Source: Actinokineospora terrae
GTDB taxonomy: Bacteria; Actinomycetota; Actinomycetes; Mycobacteriales; Pseudonocardiaceae
Assembly (NCBI RefSeq): GCF_900111175.1
Contig: NZ_FOGI01000002.1
Span: 542,022 to 606,021 of the forward strand
Reading direction: 5' to 3'
Length of the DNA: 64,000 bases
Shown here: piece by piece, positions 51,480 to 61,571 of the stretch
Layout: each line of letters starts with the position of its first letter
Numbering within the stretch: the stretch's first letter is position 1
Notes under the pieces: model-generated
What the model saw: only the letters and a program-made list of their open reading frames with translations
Told to the model about the DNA's origin: nothing
Databases searched by the model: none
Position numbers and translations under genes: made by a program

Positions 51480-52979
51480 ATGTTCGGACATGTCCGGCGG
51501 ACCGGACGACAGGTGGGCCGGGTCGACCTGCGGCTCATGACGCGCAGTGCCGACCTGCCCCGCACCCGCGCCGACGACGCGCTCAAGGCGCTGTCGCGCT
51601 CGGCGAACAAGGGCAGGCTGTGGTTCGCCGTGGCCGCCCTGCTCGCCGCCCGCAAGGGGGCGACCAGGCGCGGCGCGCTGCGGGGGGTCGCCGCGATCGG
51701 GATCGCCAGCGCGACGGCGAACCTGGTCGGCAAGAACCTGTTCCCCCGCAGGCGGCCCGCGGCCGAGCTGCTGCCGGAGCACCGGCGGCTGACCAAGCGC
51801 CCGACCAGTTCGTCGTTCCCGTCGGGGCACTCGGCGTCGGCGGTCGCGTTCACCACCGCGGTCGCCATGGAGCACCCGGGTGCGGCCATCGCTCTGGCGC
51901 CGGTCGCCGCCGCGGTCGCCTACTCGCGGATGCACACCGGCGTGCACTGGCCGACCGACATCGCCGCGGGGGCGGCCATCGGGGTGGGCGCGGCGTACGC
52001 GACCCGGCACTGGTGGCCCAGGACGCACGAGGGCCCAGCGCACGTGACGGAGTCCGTGCGGCTGGCCGCGCTGGAGGACGGCGACGGGTTGTTGGTGTTG
52101 GTCAACCCGCACTCGGGCGTGTCGGGGGCGGACCCCACCGAGGAGATCAAGGTGTCCTGGCCGCGGGCGACGATCGTCTACCCGGAGCCGGGCCGCGACC
52201 TGGTCGAGCAGCTCTCCGAGGAGCTCACCCGCTCGCCGGGCGACATCAAGGCGGTCGGCGTGGCGGGCGGCGACGGCACGGTGGCGGCGGTGGCGACCGT
52301 GGCCGCCGAGTACCAGCTGCCGCTGGTGCTGATCCCGGCCGGGACGCTCAACCACTTCGCCAGGGACGTGGGCGTCGAGTCGACGGCGGAGTCGGTCGAG
52401 TCCGTGGCGACCGGCACCGGGGTGGAGATCGACCTCGGCTACGTCGAGATCTCCGGCACCGAGGGCGACACGCACCGCTGGTTCGTCAACACCGCCAGCC
52501 TGGGCGGCTACCCGGAGATGGTGCGGCTGCGCGAGCGGCTGGAGGCCCGCAAGTGGCCCAAGTGGCCTGCCGGGGCGATCGCGCTGATCAGGACGCTGCG
52601 CCGGGCCCAGCCGATCCGGCTGGAGCTCAACGGCAAGCCGCACCTGGTGTGGATGCTGTTCGTCGGCAACGGCAGCTACGCGCCCAAGGGGTTCGCGCCG
52701 ACCAGCAGGCCCGAGCTGGACACCGGACTGCTCGACGTGCGCTACCTGCGGGCCGACCTGCCGTACTCGCGGGCCAGGTTCGTCATCGGCACGCTGACCA
52801 GGACCCTGGGCACCAGCCACGTCTACCGGCAGCACGACCTGCGCGCGCTGCGGGTGCGGCTGCTCGACGGCTACCGGCGGATCGCCACCGACGGCGAGGT
52901 GGGGCCGCTCGGCCAGGAGTTCGGGTTCAGCGCCAAGCCCGACGCCCTCGCCATCTACCGCGCCCACCACGACGCCTGA
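51480..52979 (+). CDS. PAP2 phosphatase / diacylglycerol kinase-like fusion
   Basis: 499 residues. The N-terminal half is a PAP2 phosphatase with KNLFPRRRP, PSGHSASAVAF and SRMHTGVHWPTD (the three acid phosphatase motifs). The C-terminal half is a DAGK-type lipid kinase with VGVAGGDGTVAAVATV and PAGTLNHFARDVG. One protein could dephosphorylate and phosphorylate membrane lipids. Membrane helices are few, mostly around the PAP2 motifs. ATG 51480 is chosen by the start of similarity; the frame is open further upstream. This fusion is known in actinobacteria. Confidence 0.9.
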   Translation: MFGHVRRTGRQVGRVDLRLMTRSADLPRTRADDALKALSRSANKGRLWFAVAALLAARKGATRRGALRGVAAIGIASATANLVGKNLFPRRRPAAELLPEHRRLTKRPTSSSFPSGHSASAVAFTTAVAMEHPGAAIALAPVAAAVAYSRMHTGVHWPTDIAAGAAIGVGAAYATRHWWPRTHEGPAHVTESVRLAALEDGDGLLVLVNPHSGVSGADPTEEIKVSWPRATIVYPEPGRDLVEQLSEELTRSPGDIKAVGVAGGDGTVAAVATVAAEYQLPLVLIPAGTLNHFARDVGVESTAESVESVATGTGVEIDLGYVEISGTEGDTHRWFVNTASLGGYPEMVRLRERLEARKWPKWPAGAIALIRTLRRAQPIRLELNGKPHLVWMLFVGNGSYAPKGFAPTSRPELDTGLLDVRYLRADLPYSRARFVIGTLTRTLGTSHVYRQHDLRALRVRLLDGYRRIATDGEVGPLGQEFGFSAKPDALAIYRAHHDA

Positions 52980-53061
52980 TCCCTCCAAGCAGCGGGGAGG
53001 CGCGCCAAGTCGGGAACGATGCCGGGCGGGGGCGAGGGGGTGGGTGGCGGGAAGGAGTGAC

Positions 53062-54018
53062 TCAGTCCTCAGGGCGGAACCTGGCCCACCAGGCGGCGAA
53101 GAGCGGGTTGGTGTCGGTGAGCCGCGAGTAGGCCTCCAGCAGCGCCTTGGGGGCCTGTTCCGCGGCACCGGCCAGCGCGCTCTCCTCGTGCCACACCAGG
53201 ACGATCTCCTGGCGCATGGGGGTGCCGACGATGGGGCGGATGACGATGCCGCTGCCCTCCCGCGCCACCGGCTTGGCCAGGGTGACCGCGCCCGCCTGGA
53301 CCAGGGCCCTGGTGGTGGTCGAGTCCGACATCTGGTGCTTGATGTTGGGCGTGAAGCCGCTCTGCGCGCAGACCCTGGTGAAGGCCAGCTGCTCGGTGCC
53401 CTCGGCGACCGGCGGCATCACCCAGCTCTCCCCGGCCAGCTCGGCCAGGTGGATCTCGTCGTGGTCGGCGAGCGGGTGGTCGGCGGCGATGGCGAGGAAC
53501 AGCGGGGCGCGGAACATGATCCGGCTCAGCAGCCGCGGCGGCAGGCTGGTGCGGAAGCCGGGGTTCTCCTCCAGCACGGCGAAGTCGACCTTGTGGTCGA
53601 GCACCTTGCGGACCAGCTCGGCGGGGTGCATGTCGATGTCGATGGTGGCCTCGGCGCCGCCGAGCCGCGTGGCGATGGCGGTGGCGAACAGCGGCACGAT
53701 CAGCCCGGGCGGGCCGCCGACGCGGACCTGGCCGGTGTGGGTGGCGGCCTGGGTGCGCTGCCGGATGCCGGTCATCAGCTCGTCGACGTCGTTGAGCAGC
53801 GCCCGCGCCGAGGACAGCACGTAGCTGCCCAGGTCGGTGGGGACGACGCCGGTGCCGGTGCGGGCGAAGAGCAGGCCGCCGACCCGGCGCTCCAGGCGCT
53901 GCAGCTGGGCGGTGAGGGCGGGCTGGGACACCCCGAGCTGGACCGCCGCCTTGGACAGGCTGCCCGCGTCGGCGACCGCGCGGATGACGCGCAGATGACG
54001 GAGTTCCAACTCGCTCAC
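53062..54018 (-). CDS. LysR family transcriptional regulator
   Basis: 318 residues: N-terminal winged helix (LRHLRVIRAVADAGSLSKAA, then LGVSQPALTAQLQRLERRVG) and periplasmic-binding-like effector domain (from about residue 95). It lies between the PAP2 fusion gene and prcA, an unusual insertion in the proteasome region. GTG 54018. Upstream, GTTATGC occurs twice (54025-54031 and 54045-54051), 20 bp apart, a possible binding site. Its target genes are not evident. Confidence 0.93.
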   Translation of the reverse strand: MSELELRHLRVIRAVADAGSLSKAAVQLGVSQPALTAQLQRLERRVGGLLFARTGTGVVPTDLGSYVLSSARALLNDVDELMTGIRQRTQAATHTGQVRVGGPPGLIVPLFATAIATRLGGAEATIDIDMHPAELVRKVLDHKVDFAVLEENPGFRTSLPPRLLSRIMFRAPLFLAIAADHPLADHDEIHLAELAGESWVMPPVAEGTEQLAFTRVCAQSGFTPNIKHQMSDSTTTRALVQAGAVTLAKPVAREGSGIVIRPIVGTPMRQEIVLVWHEESALAGAAEQAPKALLEAYSRLTDTNPLFAAWWARFRPED

Positions 54019-54206
54019 ACGAAAGTTATGCCCGCTGCGCCGACGTTATGCAAACTTCCTGCGGCCATCTGGGAATAACGGCACATTTTCATCACGCGGC
54101 GTGTGGAACCACCCGGTACTGCATCCGTGCGCATATCGGACGCCGGTGGTGACCGCGGGCGCGGCACCGCTCACCGGTGGTGAGCGCTCCCAGCGGCCAC
54201 ACCGGT

Positions 54207-54239
54207 GATCCCCGCCCGGCCGGTGGCCGAACGGGGATC
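54207..54239 (-). terminator. prcA terminator hairpin
   Basis: Arms GATCCCCG (54207-54214) and CGGGGATC (54232-54239) with an inner GGCC-ggt-GGCC pair, directly after the prcA stop. Another short hairpin (GCTCACC/GGTGAGC, 54169-54185) follows. Confidence 0.7.
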
Positions 54240-54248
54240 GCGGGGTGA

Positions 54249-55043
54249 CTACGGGGCGTCGGTGCCCTCGTCCGGCGGCAGCTCGACGTCCTCGACGGGC
54301 TGGGCCGGGGACTCGGTCTCGGCCTGGGCGGCGGGCACGGGCAGCAGCGCGGTCAGCGCGGCGCCCTGGACGCGGCGGAACGCGCGCAGCGGGCGGTGCC
54401 GCTCCAGCACCGCCACCTCCAGCTTCTCGATGCCGGGGCCCGCCTCGGTGCCCGCGCCGTTGGGGGCCGCGGTCGACCCGGCGCCGAAGGCCCGCAGCGC
54501 CAGCTTGACCGCGTCGGCGATCGGCAGCGCGTCGGTGTAGTTCTCCTTCAGCGACGCCACGATCGGCTCGGTCTGCCCGCCCATGACCAGGAATTGCGGC
54601 TCGTCGACGATGGAGCCGTCGTAGGTGAGCCGGTAGAGCTGGTCCTGCGCGGCGGTCGCGCCGACCTCGGCGACGCAGACCTCGACCTCCATCGGCTTGA
54701 CCTGCTCGGTGAAGATCGTGCCGAGGGTCTGCGCGTAGACGTTGGCCAGCTGCCTGGCCGAGACGTCCCTGCGGTCGTAGGAGTAGCCCCACAGGTCGAC
54801 GTGCCGGATCCCGCCGCGGCGCAGGCTCTCGTACTCGCTGTAGCGCCCGGCGGCGGCGAAGCCGATCCGGTCGTGGATCTCGGAGACCTTGTGCAGCGTC
54901 GCCGACGGGTTCTCGGCGACGAAGAGCACCCCGTCGGCGTACTTGAGCGCGACGACGCTGCGACCCCGGGCGATGCCCTTGCGGGCGTACTCCGAGCGAT
55001 CGCGCATCAGCTGCTCGGGCGAGGCGTACAACGGCATCGTCAC
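54249..55043 (-). CDS. prcA: Proteasome alpha subunit
   Basis: Forms the outer rings and gate of the 20S proteasome. 264 residues. The N-terminal [20 protein letters not shown] gate helix, [15 protein letters not shown] and [17 protein letters not shown] are typical. The C-terminal 45 residues form a Pro/Glu-rich tail. GTG 55043 is preferred, with AAGGAG 9 nt upstream; ATG 55037 is possible. It lies 43 bp downstream of prcB in one operon with pup. Confidence 0.95.
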   Translation of the reverse strand: MTMPLYASPEQLMRDRSEYARKGIARGRSVVALKYADGVLFVAENPSATLHKVSEIHDRIGFAAAGRYSEYESLRRGGIRHVDLWGYSYDRRDVSARQLANVYAQTLGTIFTEQVKPMEVEVCVAEVGATAAQDQLYRLTYDGSIVDEPQFLVMGGQTEPIVASLKENYTDALPIADAVKLALRAFGAGSTAAPNGAGTEAGPGIEKLEVAVLERHRPLRAFRRVQGAALTALLPVPAAQAETESPAQPVEDVELPPDEGTDAP

Positions 55044-55086
55044 GGGGCGGGCTCCTTCGGTGCTGGTCGGCGAGGGGACAACGGGA

Positions 55087-55959
55087 CTAGCCGCGCGGCC
55101 GGTCGGCGCGCTCGGCGACCACGGCGGCGGCGACGGTGGCCGCCTCCTGCTCGGTCACCCGCACCGCGCCCTCGTCGGCGGTGATGGTGGCGATGCTCGG
55201 GTAGATGCCGCGGGCCATGTCGGGCCCGCCGGTGGCCGAGTCGTCGTCCGCGGCGTCGTAGAGCGCCTCCACGGCCGCGCGCAGCGCCGCGTCGCGGTCG
55301 CCGTCGGGCTGGTAGAGCTTCTTGAGCGCGGAGCGGGCGAACATCGAGCCGGAGCCGATGGCGTGGAAGCCCGCGCGCTCCTCGTAGCGGCCGCCGGTGA
55401 TGTCGTAGGACACGATCCGCCCGGCCCGCGCGGGGTCGGCGGCATCGATGTCGTAGCCGACGAACAGCGGCAGCACCGCGAGACCGGCCAGCGCGACGTC
55501 GAGGTTGCCGCGCACCATGCTGGCCAGCTTGTTGGTCTTGCCGTCGAGGGAGAGCTGGACGCCCTCGATCTTCTCGTAGTGGCGCAGCTCCACGGTGTAG
55601 AGCCGGACCATCTCCACGGCAAGGCCCGCGGTGCCCGCGATGCCCACCGAGGAGTAGTCGTCGGTGATGAACACCTTCTCGATGTCCCGCTGCGCGATCA
55701 GGTTGCCCGCCGTCGCCCGCCGGTCACCCGCGATGAGCACGCCACCGGCGAAGGTGAGCGCCACGATCGTGGTGCCGTGCGGGGCGGCGTCCACCGGCAC
55801 CGCGGCCGGGGTGCCGCGCTGCTCGCGCCCGCCGCGGCCGCCCGGCAGCAGGTCGGGGGCCTGCGAGCGCAGGAAATCGGTGAACGACGAGGTTCCTGCC
55901 GACAGGTAGGCGGCCGGGAGCGAGGCGCCCAGCTGCCCTCGGGACGAGGTGTGTTCCAT
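55087..55959 (-). CDS. prcB: Proteasome beta subunit
   Basis: The catalytic subunit of the 20S proteasome. 290 residues: a propeptide of 62 residues, then the self-cleavage site HG-TTIVAL with nucleophile Thr63. The conserved GDRRATAGN (Asp/Lys-Arg region) and [16 protein letters not shown] follow. ATG 55959 is chosen; TTG 55971 is in frame, and neither has ideal ribosome binding site spacing. It follows pup by 56 bp and precedes prcA. Confidence 0.95.
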   Translation of the reverse strand: MEHTSSRGQLGASLPAAYLSAGTSSFTDFLRSQAPDLLPGGRGGREQRGTPAAVPVDAAPHGTTIVALTFAGGVLIAGDRRATAGNLIAQRDIEKVFITDDYSSVGIAGTAGLAVEMVRLYTVELRHYEKIEGVQLSLDGKTNKLASMVRGNLDVALAGLAVLPLFVGYDIDAADPARAGRIVSYDITGGRYEERAGFHAIGSGSMFARSALKKLYQPDGDRDAALRAAVEALYDAADDDSATGGPDMARGIYPSIATITADEGAVRVTEQEAATVAAAVVAERADRPRG

Positions 55960-56015
55960 GCCTTCTTTCAATCCTGTCGCGGGTCGGGACTCGAGGCGGG
56001 CGGGGCTGCTCGGCC

Positions 56016-56210
56016 CTACTCGCCGCCCTTCTGCACGTAGGCGCGGACGAAGTCCTCGGCGTTCTCCTCGAGGACGTCGTCGATCTCGTCGAGGATGGCG
56101 TCGGTGTCGTCGCCGAGCTTCTCCCGGCGCTCCTGCCCGGCCGCGGTGGTGTCGTCGACGCCGTCGTCGCCGTCTCCGCCGCCCTGGCGCTGCGTCTGCT
56201 CCTGGGACAT
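56016..56210 (-). CDS. pup: Prokaryotic ubiquitin-like protein Pup (ends GGE)
   Basis: The 64-residue protein tag of the bacterial proteasome, disordered with a helical C-terminal half ([20 protein letters not shown], then [15 protein letters not shown]). It ends in Glu, not Gln as in mycobacteria, so it is ready for ligation by PafA without deamidation. ATG 56210 has GGGAGG 6 nt upstream. First of the pup-prcB-prcA run; dop lies 96 bp upstream on the same strand. Confidence 0.97.
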   Translation of the reverse strand: MSQEQTQRQGGGDGDDGVDDTTAAGQERREKLGDDTDAILDEIDDVLEENAEDFVRAYVQKGGE

Positions 56211-56306
56211 GTCGCCTCCCGGTGTGGAACTGGGGCCCTACCTGAGAACACTACCGATCCGCAGCGGCTTTCGTCGCGGGCCGCGCCGCAGCCATGATCG
56301 ACCGGC

Positions 56307-57815
56307 TCAGCGCTTGGCCGCCCCGGTCAGCGCGTCGACCAGCTCCTCGGCGGTGTTCGCGGCGTCCAGGAGCGCTCCCACGTGGGCTTTCGTCCCGCGC
56401 AGCGGTTCGAGGGTGGGGATGCGCACCAGCGACTCGCGACCGAGGTCGAAGATCACCGAGTCCCACGAGGCGGCCGCGATGGCGCTGGGGTAGCGCTCCA
56501 GGCAGCGGCCGCGGAAGTAGGCGCGGGTGTCCTGCGGCGGGCTGGTGATGGCCGAGCGGACCTCGTCCTCGGTGACCAGCCGCTTCATCGAGCCGCGGGC
56601 CACCAGCCGGTTGTAGAGGCCCTTGTCCAGCCGCACGTCGGAGTACTGCAGGTCGACCAGCTGCAACCGGGGCGAGGACCAGGCCAGGCCGTCGCGGGCC
56701 CGGAAGCCCTCCAGCAGCCGCAGCTTCGCGGGCCAGTCCAGCCGGTCGGCGGTCTCCATCGGGTCGCGGCGCAGCGCGTCGAGGATCTCGCCCCAGGTGC
56801 GCAGCACGTCGAGCCCGACCCGGTCGGGCTCCACCCGCTCCAGGTGCTCGCCGACCAGCTCGTGGTAGGCCTGCTGGATGTCGATACCGGTGAACCTGCG
56901 GCCGTTGGCCAGCTCGACGGTCGCCTTGAGCGTCGGGTCGTGGCTGAGCACGTGCACCGCGCGGACCGGGTCGGCGAGCTTGAGGTGGTCGAACCGGACA
57001 CCGGACTCGATCAGGTCGAGCACCAGCGCCGTCGTGCCGACCTTGAGGTAGGTCGACGTCTCGGCCAGGTTCGCGTCGCCGATGATCACGTGCAGCCGCC
57101 GGTACTTGTCGGCGTCGGCGTGCGGCTCGTCGCGGGTGTTGATGATGCCGCGCTTGAGGGTGGTCTCCAGGCCGACCTCGACCTCGATGTAGTCGGCGCG
57201 CTGGGAGAGCTGGAAGCCCGCGCCGTCACCGGAGGCGCCGATGCCGACCCGGCCGGACCCGCAGACGACCTGCCGGGAGGCGAAGAACGGGGTGAGGCCG
57301 CCGATGACCGACACGAACGGGGTGCCGCGGGCCATCAGGTAGTTCTCGTGGGTGCCGTAGCTGGCGCCCTTGTTGTCGATGTTGTTCTTGTAGAGCTGCA
57401 ACCGGGGCTGGCCGGGCACGGTGGCGGCGCGCAGCGCGGCCTCCTCCATCACCCGCTCCCCCGCCTTGTCCCAGATGACCGCGTCGCGGGCGTTGGTGAC
57501 CTCGGGCGCGGAGTACTCGGGGTGCGCGTGGTCGACGTAGAGCCGGGCCCCGTTGGTGAGGATGACGTTGGCCGCCCCCAGGTCCTCCACGTCGGGGTCG
57601 GCGGGCCCCATCCCGGGCACCCCGAGGTCGAACCCCCGCGCGTCGCGCAGCGGCGACTCCACCTCGTAGTCCCACCTGGCCCGCCGCGCGCGCGGGATGT
57701 CCGCCGCCGCGGCGTAGGCCAGCACGACCTGGGTCGATGTCAACACCGGGTTCGCCGTCGCGTCGCCCGGCACCGCGATGCCGTACTCGACCTCGGTTCC
57801 CATGATCCGCCGCAT
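56307..57815 (-). CDS. dop: Depupylase/deamidase Dop
   Basis: Removes Pup from substrates and, in species with Pup-Gln, deamidates it. 502 residues, a PafA paralogue. Seen: [17 protein letters not shown], the Dop-loop region after it, [40 protein letters not shown] and [20 protein letters not shown]. Length and the insertion after residue 35 set it apart from PafA. Since Pup here already ends in Glu, the depupylase role should dominate. ATG 57815, with ATG 57803 as the alternative. Confidence 0.97.
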   Translation of the reverse strand: MRRIMGTEVEYGIAVPGDATANPVLTSTQVVLAYAAAADIPRARRARWDYEVESPLRDARGFDLGVPGMGPADPDVEDLGAANVILTNGARLYVDHAHPEYSAPEVTNARDAVIWDKAGERVMEEAALRAATVPGQPRLQLYKNNIDNKGASYGTHENYLMARGTPFVSVIGGLTPFFASRQVVCGSGRVGIGASGDGAGFQLSQRADYIEVEVGLETTLKRGIINTRDEPHADADKYRRLHVIIGDANLAETSTYLKVGTTALVLDLIESGVRFDHLKLADPVRAVHVLSHDPTLKATVELANGRRFTGIDIQQAYHELVGEHLERVEPDRVGLDVLRTWGEILDALRRDPMETADRLDWPAKLRLLEGFRARDGLAWSSPRLQLVDLQYSDVRLDKGLYNRLVARGSMKRLVTEDEVRSAITSPPQDTRAYFRGRCLERYPSAIAAASWDSVIFDLGRESLVRIPTLEPLRGTKAHVGALLDAANTAEELVDALTGAAKR

Positions 57816-57919
57816 GAGCCCAGCCTACGGGGACGGTGGCGCTTTCTCCCGCCGCCCGCCCCGCGTCCCCGCCCCGGCTCGGCGGATCGGCCCGCCACAC
57901 CGCCGTTACGGTGAACCCC

Positions 57920-58435
57920 GTGGAGATGGTGGCGCACTACGACGCGGCGGGGTCGGTCATCGGCGCCGTCACCAGGCAGCGGGTCCGGGCCGAGGGGCTG
58001 TGGCACGCGTGCTCGTCGGTGCTGGTGCGCTCCGGTGACGGCGAGCGCGTGTACGTGCACCGCCGCACCGACACCAAGGACGTCTTCCCCGGCGCGCACG
58101 ACTGCTGGGCCGGTGGCGTGGTGGCCGCCGGGGAGTCGCCGGACGAGTGCGCGGAGCGGGAGCTGGCGGAGGAGCTCGGGGTCTGCGGGGTGCCGTTGGC
58201 GCCCCTGTTCACCATGACCGCCGAGTTCGACCTGCCGGGGCGGGCACCGGTGCGGGAGCACCTGTGGGCCTACGAGGTCCGCTGGGACGGGCCGGTGGTG
58301 CCGCAGGAGGCGGAGGTCGCCGAGGGCTGGTGGCTGCCGCTCGACGACCTGCGCGCCCGGCTGGCGAACCCGTCGTGGCCGTTCGTCCCGGACGGTCGGG
58401 TGGCGGTCGAGGAGTGGTTCAGGCGCCGCGGGTGA
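57920..58435 (+). CDS. NUDIX hydrolase
   Basis: 171 residues with a complete Nudix box (G5-E7-REUxEExGU) at GGVVAAGESPDECAERELAEELG, here written over two blocks, plus the YVHRRTDTKDVFPGAHDCW strand before it. The layout (YDAAGSVIGAVTRQRVRAEG start) is that of the IDI-like/YfcD branch, which acts on nucleoside diphosphate compounds. The start is uncertain: GTG 57920, ATG 57926 or GTG 57911. Its 3' end overlaps the convergent lipoprotein gene by 17 bp. Confidence 0.9.
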   Translation: MEMVAHYDAAGSVIGAVTRQRVRAEGLWHACSSVLVRSGDGERVYVHRRTDTKDVFPGAHDCWAGGVVAAGESPDECAERELAEELGVCGVPLAPLFTMTAEFDLPGRAPVREHLWAYEVRWDGPVVPQEAEVAEGWWLPLDDLRARLANPSWPFVPDGRVAVEEWFRRRG

Positions 58436-59114
58436 GCACCTCGGCGGCCTTGGGGGCGACCCGGGCGATGGCGGTCTTGGCGCGGGCGGCGGTGGAGGCC
58501 TCGACGGTGACGGCGGTGACCAGGCGGTCGGCGGCCACCACGACGGTGCAGGACGACTTGGTCTGGGTGGTGGCGCACCAGGCGACCTGGTCGTCGGTGT
58601 CGGGTAACCCGGGGAGGGTGAGGGACTTGTCGAGCTGGAAGGTGGTGCCCGCGACCTTGAACGTCTTGCAGGTCAGCTCCGAGCGGGCGGCCGCGACGAC
58701 GTCGGCGGCGGCCGCAGTACCGGTGCTGAACACCACGACCTGGCGCAACCTCGCGCCGCTCGGGTAGGCCCAGGTCGCCTGCTTGGCCGTGCCCGCGCCC
58801 AGGTCGATGCCGCAGTCCGGGAGCGTCGTCACCGGTGTCGTCCCCGCCTGGTCGGCCACGACCTCCTCGGCGACCAGGTCCGACTGGCGCATCAACGCGT
58901 TCGTGGCGAGCTCGGCGGGCGCCTGCGCGCGGCTGGTCTCGACCGGCGTGGCCGAGGTGGACACCGGGGGCCGCGCGGTGACCTCGCCCGCCACCGCCGA
59001 GGCCGAGGTGGGGTCGTCGTAGTAGGTGTAGAGGTCGTTCGGGCGGTCCGAACAGGCCGCGAGCGCGGCGAGGGGGAGCGCGGCGACGAGCGCCAGGGCG
59101 CGAACCCGGGGCAA
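58419..59114 (-). CDS. Putative lipoprotein
   Basis: 231 residues with a lipoprotein signal (basic start, ALVAALPLAALAAC with lipobox LAAC and Cys near residue 21). A Thr/Ser/Pro-rich linker and an external domain follow, with Cys residues in LPDCGID, LTCKTF, VAWCATT and SSCTVVV, which could form two disulphides. No family is recognised; the design resembles small actinobacterial sensor or DUF3558-like lipoproteins. A TTG start is inferred from AAGGA 8 nt upstream. It lies between dop and mpa and would be a substrate of the Lnt encoded at 4518-6086. Confidence 0.78.
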   Translation of the reverse strand: MPRVRALALVAALPLAALAACSDRPNDLYTYYDDPTSASAVAGEVTARPPVSTSATPVETSRAQAPAELATNALMRQSDLVAEEVVADQAGTTPVTTLPDCGIDLGAGTAKQATWAYPSGARLRQVVVFSTGTAAAADVVAAARSELTCKTFKVAGTTFQLDKSLTLPGLPDTDDQVAWCATTQTKSSCTVVVAADRLVTAVTVEASTAARAKTAIARVAPKAAEVLTRGA

Positions 59115-59314
59115 CGGTCGTCCTTCCGGGGGATGCGGGAGTGATCACCACGACCGTATCGGGTGGTCGGGTCACTTCCCCCGCCGCGGTGCCGATCCGC
59201 CCCCCGGTCCCCGCCCCCGACTTCGTCGAGGCTCCGTGGCCATCGGTTCACCCCGTGGTCGAACCCCGGTCACCGCTGGGTGCGATGGTCTTGGCTGGGG
59301 TGGTCCGTGCACGG

Positions 59315-59348
59315 CGGTGGGCCCCGACCGCGTGGTCGGGGCCCACCG
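59315..59348 (-). terminator. mpa terminator hairpin
   Basis: 15-bp perfect stem CGGTGGGCCCCGACC (59315-59329) with its complement (59334-59348) around a GCGT loop, 26 bp after the mpa stop. Confidence 0.85.
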
Positions 59349-59374
59349 GGGACCGATCTGACTACCGCCAGTGC

Positions 59375-61195
59375 CTAGAGGTACTGGCCCGTGTTCGTCG
59401 CGGTGTCTATCGCCCGCCCGGACTCCTGGTTCTTGCCGGTGACCAGTGTCCTTATGTAGACGATGCGCTCGCCCTTCTTGCCCGAGATCCGCGCCCAGTC
59501 GTCGGGGTTGGTCGTGTTGGGCAGGTCCTCGTTCTCGGCGAACTCGTCCACAATGGCGTCGAGCAGGTGCTGCACCCGCAGGCCCGCCTGCCGGGTCTCC
59601 AACACGGACTTGATGGCCGCCTTCTTCGCCCGGTCCACGATGTTCTGGATCATCGCGCCGGAGTTGAAGTCGCGGAAGTACAGGACTTCCTTGTCCCCGT
59701 TGGCGTAGGTGACCTCCAGGAAGCGGTTGTCCTCGGTCTCCTCGTACATCCGCTCCACGGTGTGCTGGATCATCGCGTCGATGCACACCCGCTTGTCGCC
59801 GCCGAACTCGGCGAGGTCGTCGGCGTGGATGGGCAGGTTGGTGGTGAGGTACTTGGAGAAGATGTCGCGCGCCGCCTCCGCGTCCGGCCGTTCGATCTTG
59901 ATCTTCACGTCCAGCCTGCCCGGTCGCAGGATGGCCGGGTCGATCATGTCCTCCCGGTTGGACGCCCCGATGACGATGACGTTCTCCAGGCCCTCCACAC
60001 CGTCGATCTCGCTGAGCAACTGCGGGACGATGGTGGTCTCCACATCGGAGGAGACACCGCTGCCGCGGGTGCGGAAGATCGAGTCCATCTCGTCGAAGAA
60101 CACGATCACCGGGGTGCCCTCGGACGCCTTCTCGCGCGCCCGCTGGAAGATCAGCCGGATGTGCCGCTCGGTCTCGCCGACGAACTTGTTGAGCAGCTCG
60201 GGACCCTTGATGTTGAGGAAGTACGACTTGGCGTCCTTGGGCGCGTGGTCCCCGCGCGCCGCGGCCACCTTCTTGGCCAGGGAGTTGGCCACCGCCTTGG
60301 CGATCAGCGTCTTGCCGCAGCCGGGCGGGCCGTAGAGCAGCACGCCCTTGGGCGGGCGCAGCTCGTACTCGGCGAACAGGTCCTTGTGCAGGAACGGCAG
60401 CTCCACCGCGTCGCGGATCTGCTCGATCTGCCGGAACAGGCCACCGATGTCGGTGTAGTCGACGTCGGGCACCTCCTCCAGGACCAGGTCCTCCACCTCG
60501 GCCTTGGGCACCCGCTCGTAGGCGTAGCCGGACTTGCCGTCCACCAGCAGCGAGTCACCCGCCTTGAGCGGCGCCTCGGTCAGCGGGTCGGCCAGCCACA
60601 CCACGCGCTCCTCGTCGGCGTGCCCGACGACCAGCGCCCTGGTGGCGACCTCCTCGCCGTCGGCGACGAGCAGCTCGCGCAACGTGGACACCTCACCGGT
60701 GCGCTCGAAGCCGCCGCCCTCGACGACCGTGAGCGCCTCGTTGAGCCGAACCGACTGCCCGCGCCGCAGGGCGGCACCGTCCACCGCGGGCGACACCGAC
60801 ACCCGCATCCTGCGGCCCGCGGTGAACACGTCCACAGTGCCGTCGTCGTGGCCTACCAGGAACACGCCGTAGCCGCTGGGCGGTTGGGCGAGGCGGTCGA
60901 CCTCTTCGCGCAGCGCTAGCAGCTGGCTCCTGGCCTCCCGCAACGTGTCGACCAGCTTGGTGTTCCGCTCGGTGAGCTGGTTCACCCGCTCGGTCGCCTC
61001 CGCGAGCCGCTGCTCGAGCAGCCGCGAATGCCGTGGCGATTCCGTCAGTTTCCGGCGAAGCAGAGCGACTTCCTCCTCGAGGAAGCGGATCTGCGCGGCT
61101 TCGGACACCTCGGGGCGCTCGCGCCCAGGGTCCACCACGCCTCCGTGCTCACCGTCGGCGTTCTCTGGCCGACTGCCGGGACGATCGTGCTGCAT
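59375..61195 (-). CDS. mpa: Proteasome-associated ATPase Mpa/ARC
   Basis: The hexameric AAA unfoldase that binds Pup by its coiled coils and feeds substrates to the 20S core. 606 residues. An N-terminal coiled coil (about 30-100) leads to tandem OB domains ([19 protein letters not shown] and [14 protein letters not shown]). The AAA module shows [16 protein letters not shown] (Walker A), [12 protein letters not shown] (Walker B), SRF-like [19 protein letters not shown], and the C-terminal docking tail GQYL. ATG 61195 is fixed by GGAGGAGG 7 nt upstream. Confidence 0.97.
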   Translation of the reverse strand: MQHDRPGSRPENADGEHGGVVDPGRERPEVSEAAQIRFLEEEVALLRRKLTESPRHSRLLEQRLAEATERVNQLTERNTKLVDTLREARSQLLALREEVDRLAQPPSGYGVFLVGHDDGTVDVFTAGRRMRVSVSPAVDGAALRRGQSVRLNEALTVVEGGGFERTGEVSTLRELLVADGEEVATRALVVGHADEERVVWLADPLTEAPLKAGDSLLVDGKSGYAYERVPKAEVEDLVLEEVPDVDYTDIGGLFRQIEQIRDAVELPFLHKDLFAEYELRPPKGVLLYGPPGCGKTLIAKAVANSLAKKVAAARGDHAPKDAKSYFLNIKGPELLNKFVGETERHIRLIFQRAREKASEGTPVIVFFDEMDSIFRTRGSGVSSDVETTIVPQLLSEIDGVEGLENVIVIGASNREDMIDPAILRPGRLDVKIKIERPDAEAARDIFSKYLTTNLPIHADDLAEFGGDKRVCIDAMIQHTVERMYEETEDNRFLEVTYANGDKEVLYFRDFNSGAMIQNIVDRAKKAAIKSVLETRQAGLRVQHLLDAIVDEFAENEDLPNTTNPDDWARISGKKGERIVYIRTLVTGKNQESGRAIDTATNTGQYL

Positions 61196-61571
61196 GTCGG
61201 CACCTCCTCCCGAACTCGTACCCCTACGGTACCGGCGATCACCGACAAGGACAGAGCATCGACATGTCGGAACTTGCGTGTCACACCCGCGTGACACTCG
61301 CTTGGCCGCACCCCGTCCGCCATCCCGGTACTCGCGGGAACCGGACGGGCGTCACCGTGCGTCCACGCGCTAGGCCGACCGCGCGGGTGTGAACCGGAGT
61401 GTCGCGTCAGCACGGCTGGTGTTACCAGACCCGGGTGGTGACCGGCGCGCGGGGGCGTCGGCAGCGGGTCCGCCTCGGCCACGGGCGGCGCCGTGACACG
61501 ATCACCGGCACGATCGCCCGGTGGCGATCACTCCCAACCGCACACTCCACTCCCACGAGAGCCCGGGGACC
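61196..61571. other. Divergent promoter region of mpa
   Basis: 376 bp without a gene. It holds an inverted repeat GTGTCAC-N6-GTGACAC (61278-61284 and 61291-61297), about 85-100 bp upstream of the mpa start, the only strong symmetric element seen. Promoters for mpa and for the plus-strand gene at 61572 must lie here. Confidence 0.5.
61278..61297. promoter_or_regulatory. Inverted repeat upstream of mpa
   Basis: Perfect 7-bp arms GTGTCAC and GTGACAC with a 6-nt spacer, 82 bp before the mpa start codon. A candidate operator; the binding protein is unknown. Confidence 0.5.
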
